Assembly (NCBI GenBank): GCA_963667195.1
Contig: OY762962.1
Location: 744,001 to 808,000, forward strand
Length of the DNA: 64,000 nt
Source: UBA7703 sp963667195
Lineage (GTDB): Bacteria > Bacillota > Clostridia > Christensenellales > CAG-138
Direction of reading: 5' to 3'
The notes under the pieces are model-generated. The model did no database searches, was not told where the DNA came from, and saw nothing but the letters and a program-made list of their open reading frames with translations. A program made the position numbers and the translations under genes. This document shows positions 16,613 to 24,779 of this stretch, piece after piece (the stretch's first letter is position 1; each line of letters starts with the position of its first letter).

Positions 16613-18073
16613 TTAATTTGCGCCGTGGAGTTTAACTTTCATATCGGCACGCTCTTCTTTAGTAACCGGATAATACCGCATAACGAACCACGCAACGATA
16701 CCCAGTACAAAGGGAATCGCGCCCATAATGACGACAAACCAATTCAGTAATGCCGGTATTGCGGAAAGTTCCCCAAGGTATGTATCTGTTGCTGAATCTA
16801 CTACGTAACCAACGGCTACAAGCAAAGCGCCAACTGCTGCGGTTGCGACCGCACTCTGCGCTTTCTTCACAAACTGGTTAAAAGCGTTGCAAAGGGCACT
16901 ACGATCTTTGCCATGTTTGTAAATTTCGTAGTCCATGCATTCAATGTTGATCGTTTCGCCCGGGATGAAATTAGCACCGATGCCCAGCGCTGTCATTCCC
17001 GCGCAAAGGAAAAACAGAATCGGCTGCCCCTGCAGCAATCCTAGCATTTGTAAAACAAACAATACCCCGCAAGGAATCGCCTCCACCAACATAAGGAATC
17101 TATAGGTTCGAACCGGAGATTTGAAGGCTTTCATGAGCGGAGTTGCGATAATCGTACCAAGGATCAACGGCACAAACATCAACATAGAGCCAACTAGCGA
17201 CATGGTACCGTAGGCCGCCTGATTCACAACACCCGTCGCCAAATCGGTGCAAAATCCCCATTTAATGTAATACAGCGTTGTGGCGAATAACAGCGTCCAG
17301 AGGAAACCTCCGAACAAATTCGAAAGAATATTGATTCGCATTGCTTTATTCTCTTTGACGAGTAAAAAGAAGTCTGTCAGTTTGATTCTCTTTGTGTCTT
17401 CGTTGACAGGTGCGTGGAACTTTTCTTTTACCAATGCAATGCCCAGCAACGAAAGAAGAGCAAAACCGCCTACCAGCGCCAATACCGTAACACCAAAAGA
17501 TGTATGCATGTTGTTGACGCTCTTGTTGATCCCTGTCGCAATCGTGACGACAGAAGAGCAGATGACTCCCGTAATCAAGCCCATTAAACGTGGACCGATC
17601 ATTAGTTTACCGCGCTGAACACTGTCCAGTGTCAACGTACGATAAACTAGATTCGGCGCAAAGAACGAATAGCCAATATCATACATCAAATAGAATAGTA
17701 CTACCCAAATGACTACGAAAGCCGGACTGTTGGCAATCGATGCCGGAATGAAAAACAGGCAGCCCACACCGATTGCAATCAGGCAAATGCTGAGAATAAT
17801 AAACGGTTTGTACTTACCCAGTTTCCCGACTTTTGCTCGGTCGATAATCCATCCTTCGATCGGATCGTTGACAGCATCAAAAATGCGAACAAATAGTAAT
17901 AGAGAACTTCCGAGTATCGCACCCCATGCGCCGATTCCCGCATAGTCCGTTAAATAGACCATAAACCAGGAAGTCATTAGCGCTGCGGTAATTCCCTCTG
18001 CCGAAGCCATGATCGTGGTGCCGAAATACGTTTTAAAGCCTAGTCGATTCGGGTCTTTTTCTCTTTTTCCCAT
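16613..18073 (-). CDS. GPH-family (MFS) sugar:cation symporter
   Basis: A 486-residue, 12-helix transporter of the glycoside-pentoside-hexuronide group (the MelB/XynB type). Indicators are the opening KTYFGTTIMASAEGI, the motif FVRIFDAVNDPIEGWIIDRAKVGKLGKYKPFI in the first loop (about 60-95) and a long central loop. These carriers import glycosides with sodium or protons. First gene of the operon; the ATG follows GGGAGAGGAGCACATCT. Since all following hydrolases lack signal peptides, this carrier should bring intact small glycosides into the cell. Confidence 0.88.
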   Translation of the reverse strand: MGKREKDPNRLGFKTYFGTTIMASAEGITAALMTSWFMVYLTDYAGIGAWGAILGSSLLLFVRIFDAVNDPIEGWIIDRAKVGKLGKYKPFIILSICLIAIGVGCLFFIPASIANSPAFVVIWVVLFYLMYDIGYSFFAPNLVYRTLTLDSVQRGKLMIGPRLMGLITGVICSSVVTIATGINKSVNNMHTSFGVTVLALVGGFALLSLLGIALVKEKFHAPVNEDTKRIKLTDFFLLVKENKAMRINILSNLFGGFLWTLLFATTLYYIKWGFCTDLATGVVNQAAYGTMSLVGSMLMFVPLILGTIIATPLMKAFKSPVRTYRFLMLVEAIPCGVLFVLQMLGLLQGQPILFFLCAGMTALGIGANFIPGETINIECMDYEIYKHGKDRSALCNAFNQFVKKAQSAVATAAVGALLVAVGYVVDSATDTYLGELSAIPALLNWFVVIMGAIPFVLGIVAWFVMRYYPVTKEERADMKVKLHGAN

Positions 18074-18116
18074 AGATGTGCTCCTCTCCCATATTTAGAT
18101 GTGATAGATGATAGAT

Positions 18117-18190
18117 TTATCATATGCGGTGCGCTTGCATTAGTATTTTCTATTTGTTATCATTTTTATCATACTGTTGCTCATTATCAG
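18117..18190. promoter_or_regulatory. Divergent regulatory region with TTATCAT repeats
   Basis: The 129-bp gap between the operon and the AraC gene holds TTATCAT at 18117-18123, 18157-18163 and 18166-18172, and TTATCAG at 18184-18190; the last three start in 9-bp steps. On the minus strand the copy at 18117 forms part of a TATGAT -10 element (18119-18124) without a good -35, as expected for an activator-dependent promoter. The cluster at 18157-18172 lies at about -45 to -60 of that promoter. AraC binding here is inferred. Confidence 0.45.
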
Positions 18191-18202
18191 AGGTAATCGC
18201 AT

Positions 18203-19396
18203 ATGAATGTTCAATTTATACTTAACTGTCTCTATTCCGTCGCAAACGCGCCTTTCGCGTTATATGATGAATCACACACTCCGATTTACTTTATGCCGGA
18301 TACGCCTTTGTTTCGAAACCTGGCGTCTTTGGTGCCTGCATCGCTCTTTCAGGTCGAATCATCAGCTGCTGTTGCCTCGGCTGCGGAATTCCTGAACTTC
18401 GGAATGGTTCGGTTATCAGACCATCAAACCGTCATATTCGGGCCGTTTACCGAAATCCCCTGCGAGCGAAACGAGGCGAATCATCTTCTGGCACGATTGG
18501 GCGATAAAGAAACGGATTTCCTGTCTGTCATCAATTTCTTTTCGATGCATACGGCGGGCAGTTTGCCTCAAATGGGAAGTTTGCTGGATCTCGTGAACCA
18601 TATTTTTCACGGCGAGCAGTTATCCGTGCTGGATCAGCTCAGAGGAACTCCCGCTTTTAACGCGGCGCCCGCCACCCCGCAGGCAGAAGATTCGTCGCAT
18701 AACACGGAGTATTATGAGACCAGGCTTTACTCCTACATTGAACGCGGGCAACCCGAAATGTTGGAGCAATTTCGTGAAACAGGTCAATTCGCAGGCATGC
18801 CCGGAAATGTTGCGAACGACTATATGCGTAAATACAAGAATCTATTGATCAGTTCTGTTACGCTTGCAAGTAGAGCCGCTGTTCGCGGCGGTCTCGACTA
18901 TGACACGGCAATGTACATGGCTGATACCTATATGCGAGCCGTTGAGCGCACGTTTGATTTGAATTCGCTGGGGCAGTTGAACTCAACCATGCTCATTCGA
19001 GATGCGCAAATGGTACAGAAATGCCGCATGGGGAACAGCGCGTGCAAGCTGGTGTTTGAAGTTGACAACTATATCCTTCGGCACATCAATATGCGGATCA
19101 CCGGGGACATGATCGCATCCAGCCTGAAAACAAACCGTTCGTATCTTTGCAGACGCTTTAAGAGCGAAACCGGCGTTTCCATCGGGGATCATATTCAAAT
19201 TGTGAAAATCGAGGAGGCCAAGCGCCTGCTTTCAACCAAGGAGTATTCGATCTTAGATATCGCGCTGATGATGGATTACGCTTCCCAGAGCAGTTTTCAC
19301 CGGGCGTTTAAATCTTATACCGGGGTTACTCCAAAAACGTGGCAGGATTCTTTAACGCACTCGAAAGACGGGGTTTCCTCTTCCGTTTCGCCATGA
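18203..19396 (+). CDS. AraC-family transcriptional regulator
   Basis: A 397-residue protein with a roughly 280-residue N-terminal sensor region of unrecognised type and a C-terminal double HTH (ITGDMIASSLKTNRSYLCRR at about 300, then YSILDIALMMDYASQSSFHR at about 350, with VTPKTW closing the domain). It is divergent from the glycosidase operon and most likely activates it when a glycoside or sugar is sensed. The ATG follows AGAGGTAATCGCAT. The stop is only 30 bp from the end of the convergent serine recombinase, so a mobile element ends right at the 3' end of this gene. Confidence 0.87.
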   Translation: MNVQFILNCLYSVANAPFALYDESHTPIYFMPDTPLFRNLASLVPASLFQVESSAAVASAAEFLNFGMVRLSDHQTVIFGPFTEIPCERNEANHLLARLGDKETDFLSVINFFSMHTAGSLPQMGSLLDLVNHIFHGEQLSVLDQLRGTPAFNAAPATPQAEDSSHNTEYYETRLYSYIERGQPEMLEQFRETGQFAGMPGNVANDYMRKYKNLLISSVTLASRAAVRGGLDYDTAMYMADTYMRAVERTFDLNSLGQLNSTMLIRDAQMVQKCRMGNSACKLVFEVDNYILRHINMRITGDMIASSLKTNRSYLCRRFKSETGVSIGDHIQIVKIEEAKRLLSTKEYSILDIALMMDYASQSSFHRAFKSYTGVTPKTWQDSLTHSKDGVSSSVSP

Positions 19397-19436
19397 AACG
19401 GAGGTAAGCGTTTTTTGTATTGAAATCTACCTCCCG
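19390..19436. repeat. Inverted repeat at the AraC/recombinase junction
   Basis: GGAGGTA and TACCTCC face each other across about 23 bp between the convergent stop codons of the AraC gene and the recombinase. It may be a terminator or part of an attachment site; no second copy was found in the window. Confidence 0.3.
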
Positions 19437-20986
19437 TCTTTCCAATGGAAGATCGAGTCGCCGTCAGGTTGGACGGTTACCTTTTGAACCGTCGCGTTCC
19501 AAAGTCCCTCATCAAAATCCAACAGTAATCCATCTGCCTTTTCCAGCATCCGAACAAACTCTAGCATCTTCTGCCGGCGCTGTTTGCGTTCCGTGCGTTG
19601 ATCCTCGATCTGCTTAAGTCGTTGCATTGCCGCCTCGTAACGCGCTTTCAGGCTCTGGTAGCGTTCAAGGTACGCCTCCTGATCCTGCGGTGATGCGGCA
19701 TTCTCAGCGACACATTTTCGAATTAGCTCAGCCACGATATCGGCCTCCTCGGTCTGCTGTTTCGCTTCCAAATCCAATGCGACGTGATCCGTCAGGAGTC
19801 GGATGATCTGCTTGTATTCTGAAATCAAATCATCCTTGTCTTCGATCAGGTCGTTCAGCGTCCGAACGAATTCCAATTTCACATCTTCCTCGTATAAGTG
19901 CGGCGTCCTGCAACGCTCTTCGTTCTTGAATTTTCGGGAACACTGCCAGATTCTTCTTTTATATTGTGATGTGCTGTGCCAAACCTTTTCAATATATGGC
20001 GCGCCGCAATCTCCGCAGATGATCCTGCCCGAGAAGCTATGCTCGCGAGCAGTATAATTCGCCTCGCGTCTGCGCTTCATTTCCAGCTGGACCTCATCAA
20101 ATACCTCTGAAGCAATAATCGCCGGGTGGCTGCCGCTGACGTAATACTGCGGGAGCTCGCCTTCGTTACGTTTCATCTTCTTGGTCAGAAAATCCGCGCA
20201 GAAGGTTTTTTGCAGAATTGCGTCGCCTTTGTATTTCTCGTTAGTCAAGATGCTCGCGATCGTTCCATGTTGCCATTTCTCTTTGCCGCCCGGCGAGAGA
20301 ATCAGTGAGCGTTCAAGGTGTCGGGCGATCGTGGATGGCGTTTTGCCTTCGAGGAACAGTTTGTAGATCAAGCGAACTGTCTCCGCTTCGCGCTCTATAA
20401 TTTGCGGCAATCCATCCGGCCCTCTTTCGTACCCCAGAAACTGTTTGTAGGGCAAGTACACGCGTCCGCTTGCTGCCTTTGCGCGTTTGCCCCACGCTAC
20501 GTTTTCGGATATACTGCGACTCTCCTCCTGTGCAAGCGAACTCATAATCGTGATCAGCAGCTCGCCCTTTGCATCAAGAGTGTAAATATTTTCTTTCTCA
20601 AAGAAAACCTCGATCCCTTGATCCTTCAGTTTGCGGACGGTCGTCAGCGTATCAACGGTGTTGCGCGCAAAGCGGCTGACGGATTTCGTGACGATCAGAT
20701 CAATCTCGCCAGCCAAAGCATCTGAAATCATTGTGTTGAAACCGTCTCGCTTTTTGGTATTTGTCGCTGAGATGCCTTCATCCGTATAGACTCGAACGAA
20801 CACCCATTCCGGATTCTCTTGGATTTTCCGTGTGTAATAATCGACCTGTGCCTCAAAACTAGTGAATTGCTCGTCCGAATCCGTGGATACGCGCGCATAA
20901 CCAGCTACACGGCGGGCTTTTGGGTTGCCGATGGTGTTGCCAACAAATTTATGAATCGTCGGCGGGATAATGGTTACTGTTGGCAT
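19427..20986 (-). CDS. Large serine recombinase A
   Basis: A 519-residue recombinase of the resolvase/invertase superfamily, large type. The N-terminal catalytic domain has AGYARVSTDSDEQ (nucleophilic serine about residue 35), VRVYTDEGISATNTKKRDGF and TKSVSRFARNTVD. A recombinase domain (KTPSTIARHLE) follows, then a zinc ribbon (CGDCGAPY and a later Cys pair around KNEERC) and a coiled coil rich in Glu, Gln and Arg (about 390-480). Such enzymes integrate or excise prophages and Tn4451-like elements. Its start lies inside the 3' end of recombinase B (13-bp overlap), and the start has GAGGAG upstream. Confidence 0.92.
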   Translation of the reverse strand: MPTVTIIPPTIHKFVGNTIGNPKARRVAGYARVSTDSDEQFTSFEAQVDYYTRKIQENPEWVFVRVYTDEGISATNTKKRDGFNTMISDALAGEIDLIVTKSVSRFARNTVDTLTTVRKLKDQGIEVFFEKENIYTLDAKGELLITIMSSLAQEESRSISENVAWGKRAKAASGRVYLPYKQFLGYERGPDGLPQIIEREAETVRLIYKLFLEGKTPSTIARHLERSLILSPGGKEKWQHGTIASILTNEKYKGDAILQKTFCADFLTKKMKRNEGELPQYYVSGSHPAIIASEVFDEVQLEMKRRREANYTAREHSFSGRIICGDCGAPYIEKVWHSTSQYKRRIWQCSRKFKNEERCRTPHLYEEDVKLEFVRTLNDLIEDKDDLISEYKQIIRLLTDHVALDLEAKQQTEEADIVAELIRKCVAENAASPQDQEAYLERYQSLKARYEAAMQRLKQIEDQRTERKQRRQKMLEFVRMLEKADGLLLDFDEGLWNATVQKVTVQPDGDSIFHWKDGR

Positions 20987-22290
20987 GGTTGATTATTGCT
21001 CCTCTTCAGGAATTTTTCCCGAGCGATTTGTTTCATTTCGTCCGTCCAGCTTTCCGAACGTGAATGATCTTGCCATTTAGTTTGAACGATTCGTCCGTCC
21101 TTGAAAACAAAGATGAGGCAATTCCCGTCTTTGGCTTCGATGTGATCAATCTGATTTTCGAACGTATCCACGCTTAATTCGCTGATGCTTAAAACATTCG
21201 CTGTGACGTTTAGTAAAGTTGCTTCAGGGATTCGTTTTGATTGGCATGCTGCAGTCCCGAATCGAACGGTCGTCGAGCAATGCCAGTACGGCACTCCACG
21301 CTTTGTAATCCTCTTAAAGTGTTTCCCGCATTTGCCGCAAACAATTTTCCCGCTAAAAGAATACCTTTGATTGTTCGGACGATATCCGCCGATTGCATTC
21401 AATTCTTCCGCGATACGGCTTTGCACAAGTTCAAATGTGCTTTTTTCAATAATTGCTGGATGTGTTCCCTCTGCGTAATACTTAGGACGCTCACCGTTGT
21501 TTCGGACTTTGTGCTTGCTCAAATGGTCAGCGACATACTTTTTCTGTAAGAGCGCGTTCCCAGTGTACTTTTCGTTCTGCAGCATCCCAAGGATTTTCGT
21601 CGCTGTCCAATCCCCTCCGTGAATCGTCTGAACGCCCTTTTCTGCTAATCGCCGTGCAATTTCGGCCGTGCCTCTGCCATTCAAATAGTCAAAAAAAATG
21701 GAGCGGACGATAGCCGCCCGCTCCTGATCGATCTCAACGCTTCCTTTTATTATGTTGTAGCCGTACATGGCACGAAGACCGACCATCTCGCCCTGTTTCA
21801 TCTTCTCCTGAAGCCGCCATTTACAATTCTCCGAAACGCTCCGGCTTTCTTCCTGTGCAAAAGAAGAGAGGATGGTAAGCATTAGCTCGCCATCCCCTCT
21901 CATCGAGTGAATGTTCTCTTTTTCGAAGAAAACATCTACGCCGATCTCCTTCAGCATTCTCACCGTTCCCAACATCGTTACAGTGTTCCTTGCAAAGCGC
22001 GTGGTGGATTTTGTAATGACCACGTCGATCTTTCCAGCCTTACAATCTGCGAGTAACCGCTGGAATTCCGGGCGCATATCCTTCGTACCCGTGAAACCTT
22101 CATCCACGTAGACCCCGGCGAATTGCCACCCGGCGTGATGCTGTATAAAGTCATTGTAATAACTCACCTGATTGGAAAGCGATTGGAGCATTGCGTCCTT
22201 AAGACTGCTCACACGTACATAAGCGGCCACTCGCTTAAACGATGGAAGGTCGGGCTTTCTGGGCCGTCTGATGTTAATTTCTCGTTCCAT
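20974..22290 (-). CDS. Large serine recombinase B
   Basis: A 438-residue relative of recombinase A with the same plan: AAYVRVSSLKDAMLQS (catalytic serine about 30), GVYVDEGFTGTKDMRPEF, TKSTTRFARNTVT, a recombinase domain with GRGTAEIARRLAEKG and a zinc ribbon (CGKCGKHF, then YWHCS and AACQS). The coiled-coil tail is shorter. The ATG follows GAAAGGAGCGCGAG. The two recombinases are translated as a coupled pair. Paired large serine recombinases occur in clostridial integrative elements, and they may act together or at different att sites. Confidence 0.92.
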   Translation of the reverse strand: MEREINIRRPRKPDLPSFKRVAAYVRVSSLKDAMLQSLSNQVSYYNDFIQHHAGWQFAGVYVDEGFTGTKDMRPEFQRLLADCKAGKIDVVITKSTTRFARNTVTMLGTVRMLKEIGVDVFFEKENIHSMRGDGELMLTILSSFAQEESRSVSENCKWRLQEKMKQGEMVGLRAMYGYNIIKGSVEIDQERAAIVRSIFFDYLNGRGTAEIARRLAEKGVQTIHGGDWTATKILGMLQNEKYTGNALLQKKYVADHLSKHKVRNNGERPKYYAEGTHPAIIEKSTFELVQSRIAEELNAIGGYRPNNQRYSFSGKIVCGKCGKHFKRITKRGVPYWHCSTTVRFGTAACQSKRIPEATLLNVTANVLSISELSVDTFENQIDHIEAKDGNCLIFVFKDGRIVQTKWQDHSRSESWTDEMKQIAREKFLKRSNNQPCQQ

Positions 22291-22429
22291 CTCGCGCTCC
22301 TTTCGTACGTGTGATATTACCTCTGATGGCTATGTTTATCAACTAGATCAGCAAACTAATCCGCCGGAACTAGTTTTTCAATGATAAGTTTCAGCTAGAA
22401 GTGAAATCGTTCATCCTCGATTTGATTGA

Positions 22430-23011
22430 TCATTCCGCCGCATACTCCCTTTGTATTGTCTGATACAGCCCTGAGTAATCTATTTTTCGAGCTCCAATCT
22501 TAATAATACCCGGCAGTCTTATTGACTTTTGATTCGGAATAACTCTATCAAGTTTCTTTGCGCTCAATACATAAAATTCCCACTGATTTAGGTCAATTGG
22601 ATTCGCCTCATTTTGCTCCATGCAATTGAGGACACAGAACACATAAACATCTGCTTGCCTTTTTCTGGCTGTCTCATATGTATTGTCACTTTGATTCCAC
22701 GCCTGTGTTGGTCGTATTCCAAATTGAATATCTGAATATTTCCTTTGACCCCATGTTTGAATGTATGCGGATGATTTTACTTCGATTTTTATATTATCTT
22801 TAGTCAGAATATCGTAGCTGCCCCACTCGGTCCGCGTCTTCTTGTGAGCGTTCACCGCCATCGCAACAATGTATTCTGCAATTATCCCTCGTTCAGTATT
22901 TCCCATAATATCAGAATGAGCCCAAGCCCAGTAATCAAGCAGAGTGCTTGAGCCTCCATTTAGGAATGGTTCATCGCCTGTTTTTCGAACAGTGTCGATT
23001 GCTTCTAACAT
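22430..23011 (-). CDS. Uncharacterised protein with probable PD-(D/E)XK nuclease core
   Basis: A 193-residue protein that I do not recognise as a named family. In the middle it reads TEWGSYDILTKDNIKIEVKSS (aspartate about 70, E-V-K about 80), the spacing expected of a PD-(D/E)XK nuclease active site, preceded by a helix with GNTERGIIAEYIVAMAVNAH in which a glutamate could be the helix-1 acidic residue. Downstream, QADVYVFCVLN and QWEFYVLSAKKL resemble later core strands. Start ATG after GGAGGACATAAT. It sits immediately upstream of the recombinase pair on the same strand. It could serve element maintenance or defence; function is open. Confidence 0.6.
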   Translation of the reverse strand: MLEAIDTVRKTGDEPFLNGGSSTLLDYWAWAHSDIMGNTERGIIAEYIVAMAVNAHKKTRTEWGSYDILTKDNIKIEVKSSAYIQTWGQRKYSDIQFGIRPTQAWNQSDNTYETARKRQADVYVFCVLNCMEQNEANPIDLNQWEFYVLSAKKLDRVIPNQKSIRLPGIIKIGARKIDYSGLYQTIQREYAAE

Positions 23012-23156
23012 ATTATGTCCTCCAAGATCAGAATCGGCAGTTCAATTTTCCAAGTTAATCCAATTTGCCTTTGTTCAATATAGTAACAGGAATATCCTTG
23101 AATTACATCATTCTATCCTTTCGAATATGCGATATTCCCTCTGATTCTCCTGAATA

Positions 23157-23327
23157 TTAACGCAATTCGCGAACCAACCCGCCAAACAGTGGTTTGTATT
23201 TTTCAATCATCCGATTATTGATCAAATGGTACTCCTCCTCAGATATCAGGGCCTGCTTTAGCATGGCCACTGCGACCGAAATCGCCACTCGATACCGCCG
23301 CTCACGCTCAAATTGATCGTCGCTCAT
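23157..23327 (-). CDS. Small SHOCT-like protein
   Basis: A 56-residue protein starting at the ATG at 23327, preceded by AGGAGACCTTC; that site is inside the end of the upstream HTH gene, giving a 20-bp overlap. The segment AMLKQALISEEEYHLINNRMIEKYKPLFG has the short two-helix pattern of SHOCT domains, which are often encoded just ahead of serine recombinases in Bacillota. Its role there is unknown; oligomerisation or recombination directionality are guesses. Coupled translation with the HTH gene suggests a common unit. Confidence 0.65.
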   Translation of the reverse strand: MSDDQFERERRYRVAISVAVAMLKQALISEEEYHLINNRMIEKYKPLFGGLVRELR

Positions 23328-23739
23328 GAAGGTCTCCTGTCCCAAATCGATCTATGATATAGCACTCATGGCTGCAATATTTTCGGTGTTGCCCAATATA
23401 ACTGCGGAAAGCTTTTTTGCAGCTTGGACAAATAGTGACACCTACTGCCTTGGATGTCGTGTGACCCCTGTGAGCATTCCACCATCGCATCCGGCATTCA
23501 TTTGAGCAGAATCGTTTTACTGCTGTCCGCCGCTCGTGATCAATTTCTCTCCCGCATTGTCTGCATCGCAGTACCCCCTCCGCTTCAGAAACCGAGCTTT
23601 GCGTTCCTAGCCGAATACCGAACCGGTTGCAGTATGACTTCACGCTATTCTTCGGAACGCCGAGAATGGTTGCGATTTTCGAGTAGCTATAACCAGCTTC
23701 CCGAAGGGATCGAACCTGTTTTAAGTCTTCTCGTTTCAT
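23308..23739 (-). CDS. Sigma-70 region-4-like HTH protein with zinc fingers
   Basis: About 143 residues from the ATG at 23739, which has a GGAGAAAA site; an in-frame ATG at 23754 is less likely. The N terminus REAGYSYSKIATILGVPKNSVKSYCNR is a helix-turn-helix like sigma region 4. Two cysteine clusters follow: CRQCGREI with CSNECRMRWW, and CPSCKKAF with KYCSHECYI, each a plausible zinc finger. Similar proteins, often annotated as RNA polymerase sigma-like, accompany serine recombinases in clostridial elements. It probably regulates the element. It begins immediately after the holin terminator, so it may have its own promoter in that hairpin region. Confidence 0.7.
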   Translation of the reverse strand: MKREDLKQVRSLREAGYSYSKIATILGVPKNSVKSYCNRFGIRLGTQSSVSEAEGVLRCRQCGREIDHERRTAVKRFCSNECRMRWWNAHRGHTTSKAVGVTICPSCKKAFRSYIGQHRKYCSHECYIIDRFGTGDLHERRSI

Positions 23740-23752
23740 TGTTTTCTCCATC

Positions 23753-23778
23753 AAAAAGGGAGCGGCAAAAACCGCTCC
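23753..23778 (-). terminator. Terminator after the holin gene
   Basis: GGAGCGG pairs with CCGCTCC (23759-23778), followed on the minus strand by a run of five T. It separates holin transcription from the HTH/recombinase block. Confidence 0.75.
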
Positions 23779-23795
23779 TTTCCGATCCTTTGTAC

Positions 23796-24275
23796 TTATT
23801 TCATTTGGCCAATCAGATGTTCCGCTGTACCCGTGATCAGCGCGGAGACATCGACCTGTGCTGCAGTCAGCACATCCATCGCGGAAGCGGAGAGCTTCGC
23901 GGTGGTCTTTTCATAGAGCAATTGGCCAAGCTGCTTGATTTCATCCTTGGTCAGTTTGCCGTCCTTATGCCCGTCCTTCATGCCGTTCACGACCGTTTGT
24001 TTTAGCTCACCAACTGTAATCTGCGCGAGCTTGATCAGTTCCTGCTGGGCGTGGTTGACGGTGTCGAGTTGTGTTGCCTTGCCGAGCTTCGCCGTCAGCC
24101 ATGCGCCAAACACGCCAATCACGGCAACAAAAAACGCTGCGGCAATGTTCACAGCGTTTTCTATCAGGATGTTGGTAACGTTGGTCTCCACTACCCCACC
24201 GGTATCCGCAAGCGCGATGGTGGGTAGTGCAAGCAGTAGCAATGCAAGCAGGACGAGAATCAGTTTCTTTTTCAA
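23796..24275 (-). CDS. Phage holin, LL-H type
   Basis: A 159-residue protein with two N-terminal hydrophobic segments (about 4-23, which may act as a signal anchor, and AVNIAAAFFVAVIGVFGAWL at about 41-60), then a soluble helical tail with VNHAQQELIKLAQITVGELKQTVV, the pattern of holins from phage LL-H and clostridial prophages. Holins open the membrane for endolysin. The start is TTG with AGGAGGGACCACA. No endolysin gene is seen beside it, so the lysis cassette looks incomplete. Confidence 0.75.
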   Translation of the reverse strand: MKKKLILVLLALLLLALPTIALADTGGVVETNVTNILIENAVNIAAAFFVAVIGVFGAWLTAKLGKATQLDTVNHAQQELIKLAQITVGELKQTVVNGMKDGHKDGKLTKDEIKQLGQLLYEKTTAKLSASAMDVLTAAQVDVSALITGTAEHLIGQMK

Positions 24276-24286
24276 TGTGGTCCCTC

Positions 24287-24589
24287 CTAGATAGATGTAG
24301 CCTGCTCTGATGCAAGCTCATGGACAAAATCTTCATATTCTTCTTGCGCGGTCTTCGCTTTATCGCGCGCAGTCTTCATCTCACCATTCGTTTCACCGCG
24401 CTCTACGGCAATACAAGTCGCCAAAGATAGTGATAGGCTTGCATCTTGCATCTTCATGGCGAGCTTCGATTCCTTTGCGCGAATCGCAGCGCGTTTTTCC
24501 GTTTGTTTTCGGTCACGTGTCATACGCACTTGCAGCCAAACGACTAGCAGTGCAAACACACCCGATATGATCTCACTGATGTATTCCAA
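24287..24589 (-). CDS. Small phage-type membrane protein upstream of the holin
   Basis: A 100-residue protein: one N-terminal membrane helix (YISEIISGVFALLVVWLQV), a basic patch (RMTRDRKQTEKRAAIR) and a charged helical tail. The ATG follows CGGAGGAACGGATTTGGA, and 11 bp separate it from the holin. Small proteins of this form often precede holins in Gram-positive prophages, but no function is established. It could be a second holin component or antiholin. Confidence 0.55.
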   Translation of the reverse strand: MEYISEIISGVFALLVVWLQVRMTRDRKQTEKRAAIRAKESKLAMKMQDASLSLSLATCIAVERGETNGEMKTARDKAKTAQEEYEDFVHELASEQATSI

Positions 24590-24608
24590 ATCCGTTCCTC
24601 CGCTTTTA

Positions 24609-24734
24609 TTAATTTAGATGCTTGCAGCGGCCGCACTTGTGCCAATAACCGCTGCCACCCTGATTGATCCCTTCCACCACAACGCCAACATCGCGGCCTT
24701 TTGATCTAGCCCCACGGAACCGGGCCAGCTACAA
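24609..24734 (-). pseudogene. Possible 3' remnant of a phage gene cut by the IS element
   Basis: On the minus strand a frame ending in taa at 24609 runs back to the IS edge and encodes about 39 residues ending in GYWHKCGRCKHLN, a Cys-x-x-Cys tail. It has no start and is closed by a stop exactly at the IS border. It could be the tail of a gene disrupted by the insertion. A different frame here is also open, so this is weak. Confidence 0.2.
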
Positions 24735-24779
24735 TGTTAGGAAAAAGAGAAAAAAGACTAACAAAGGAGCTGAAAGAAG

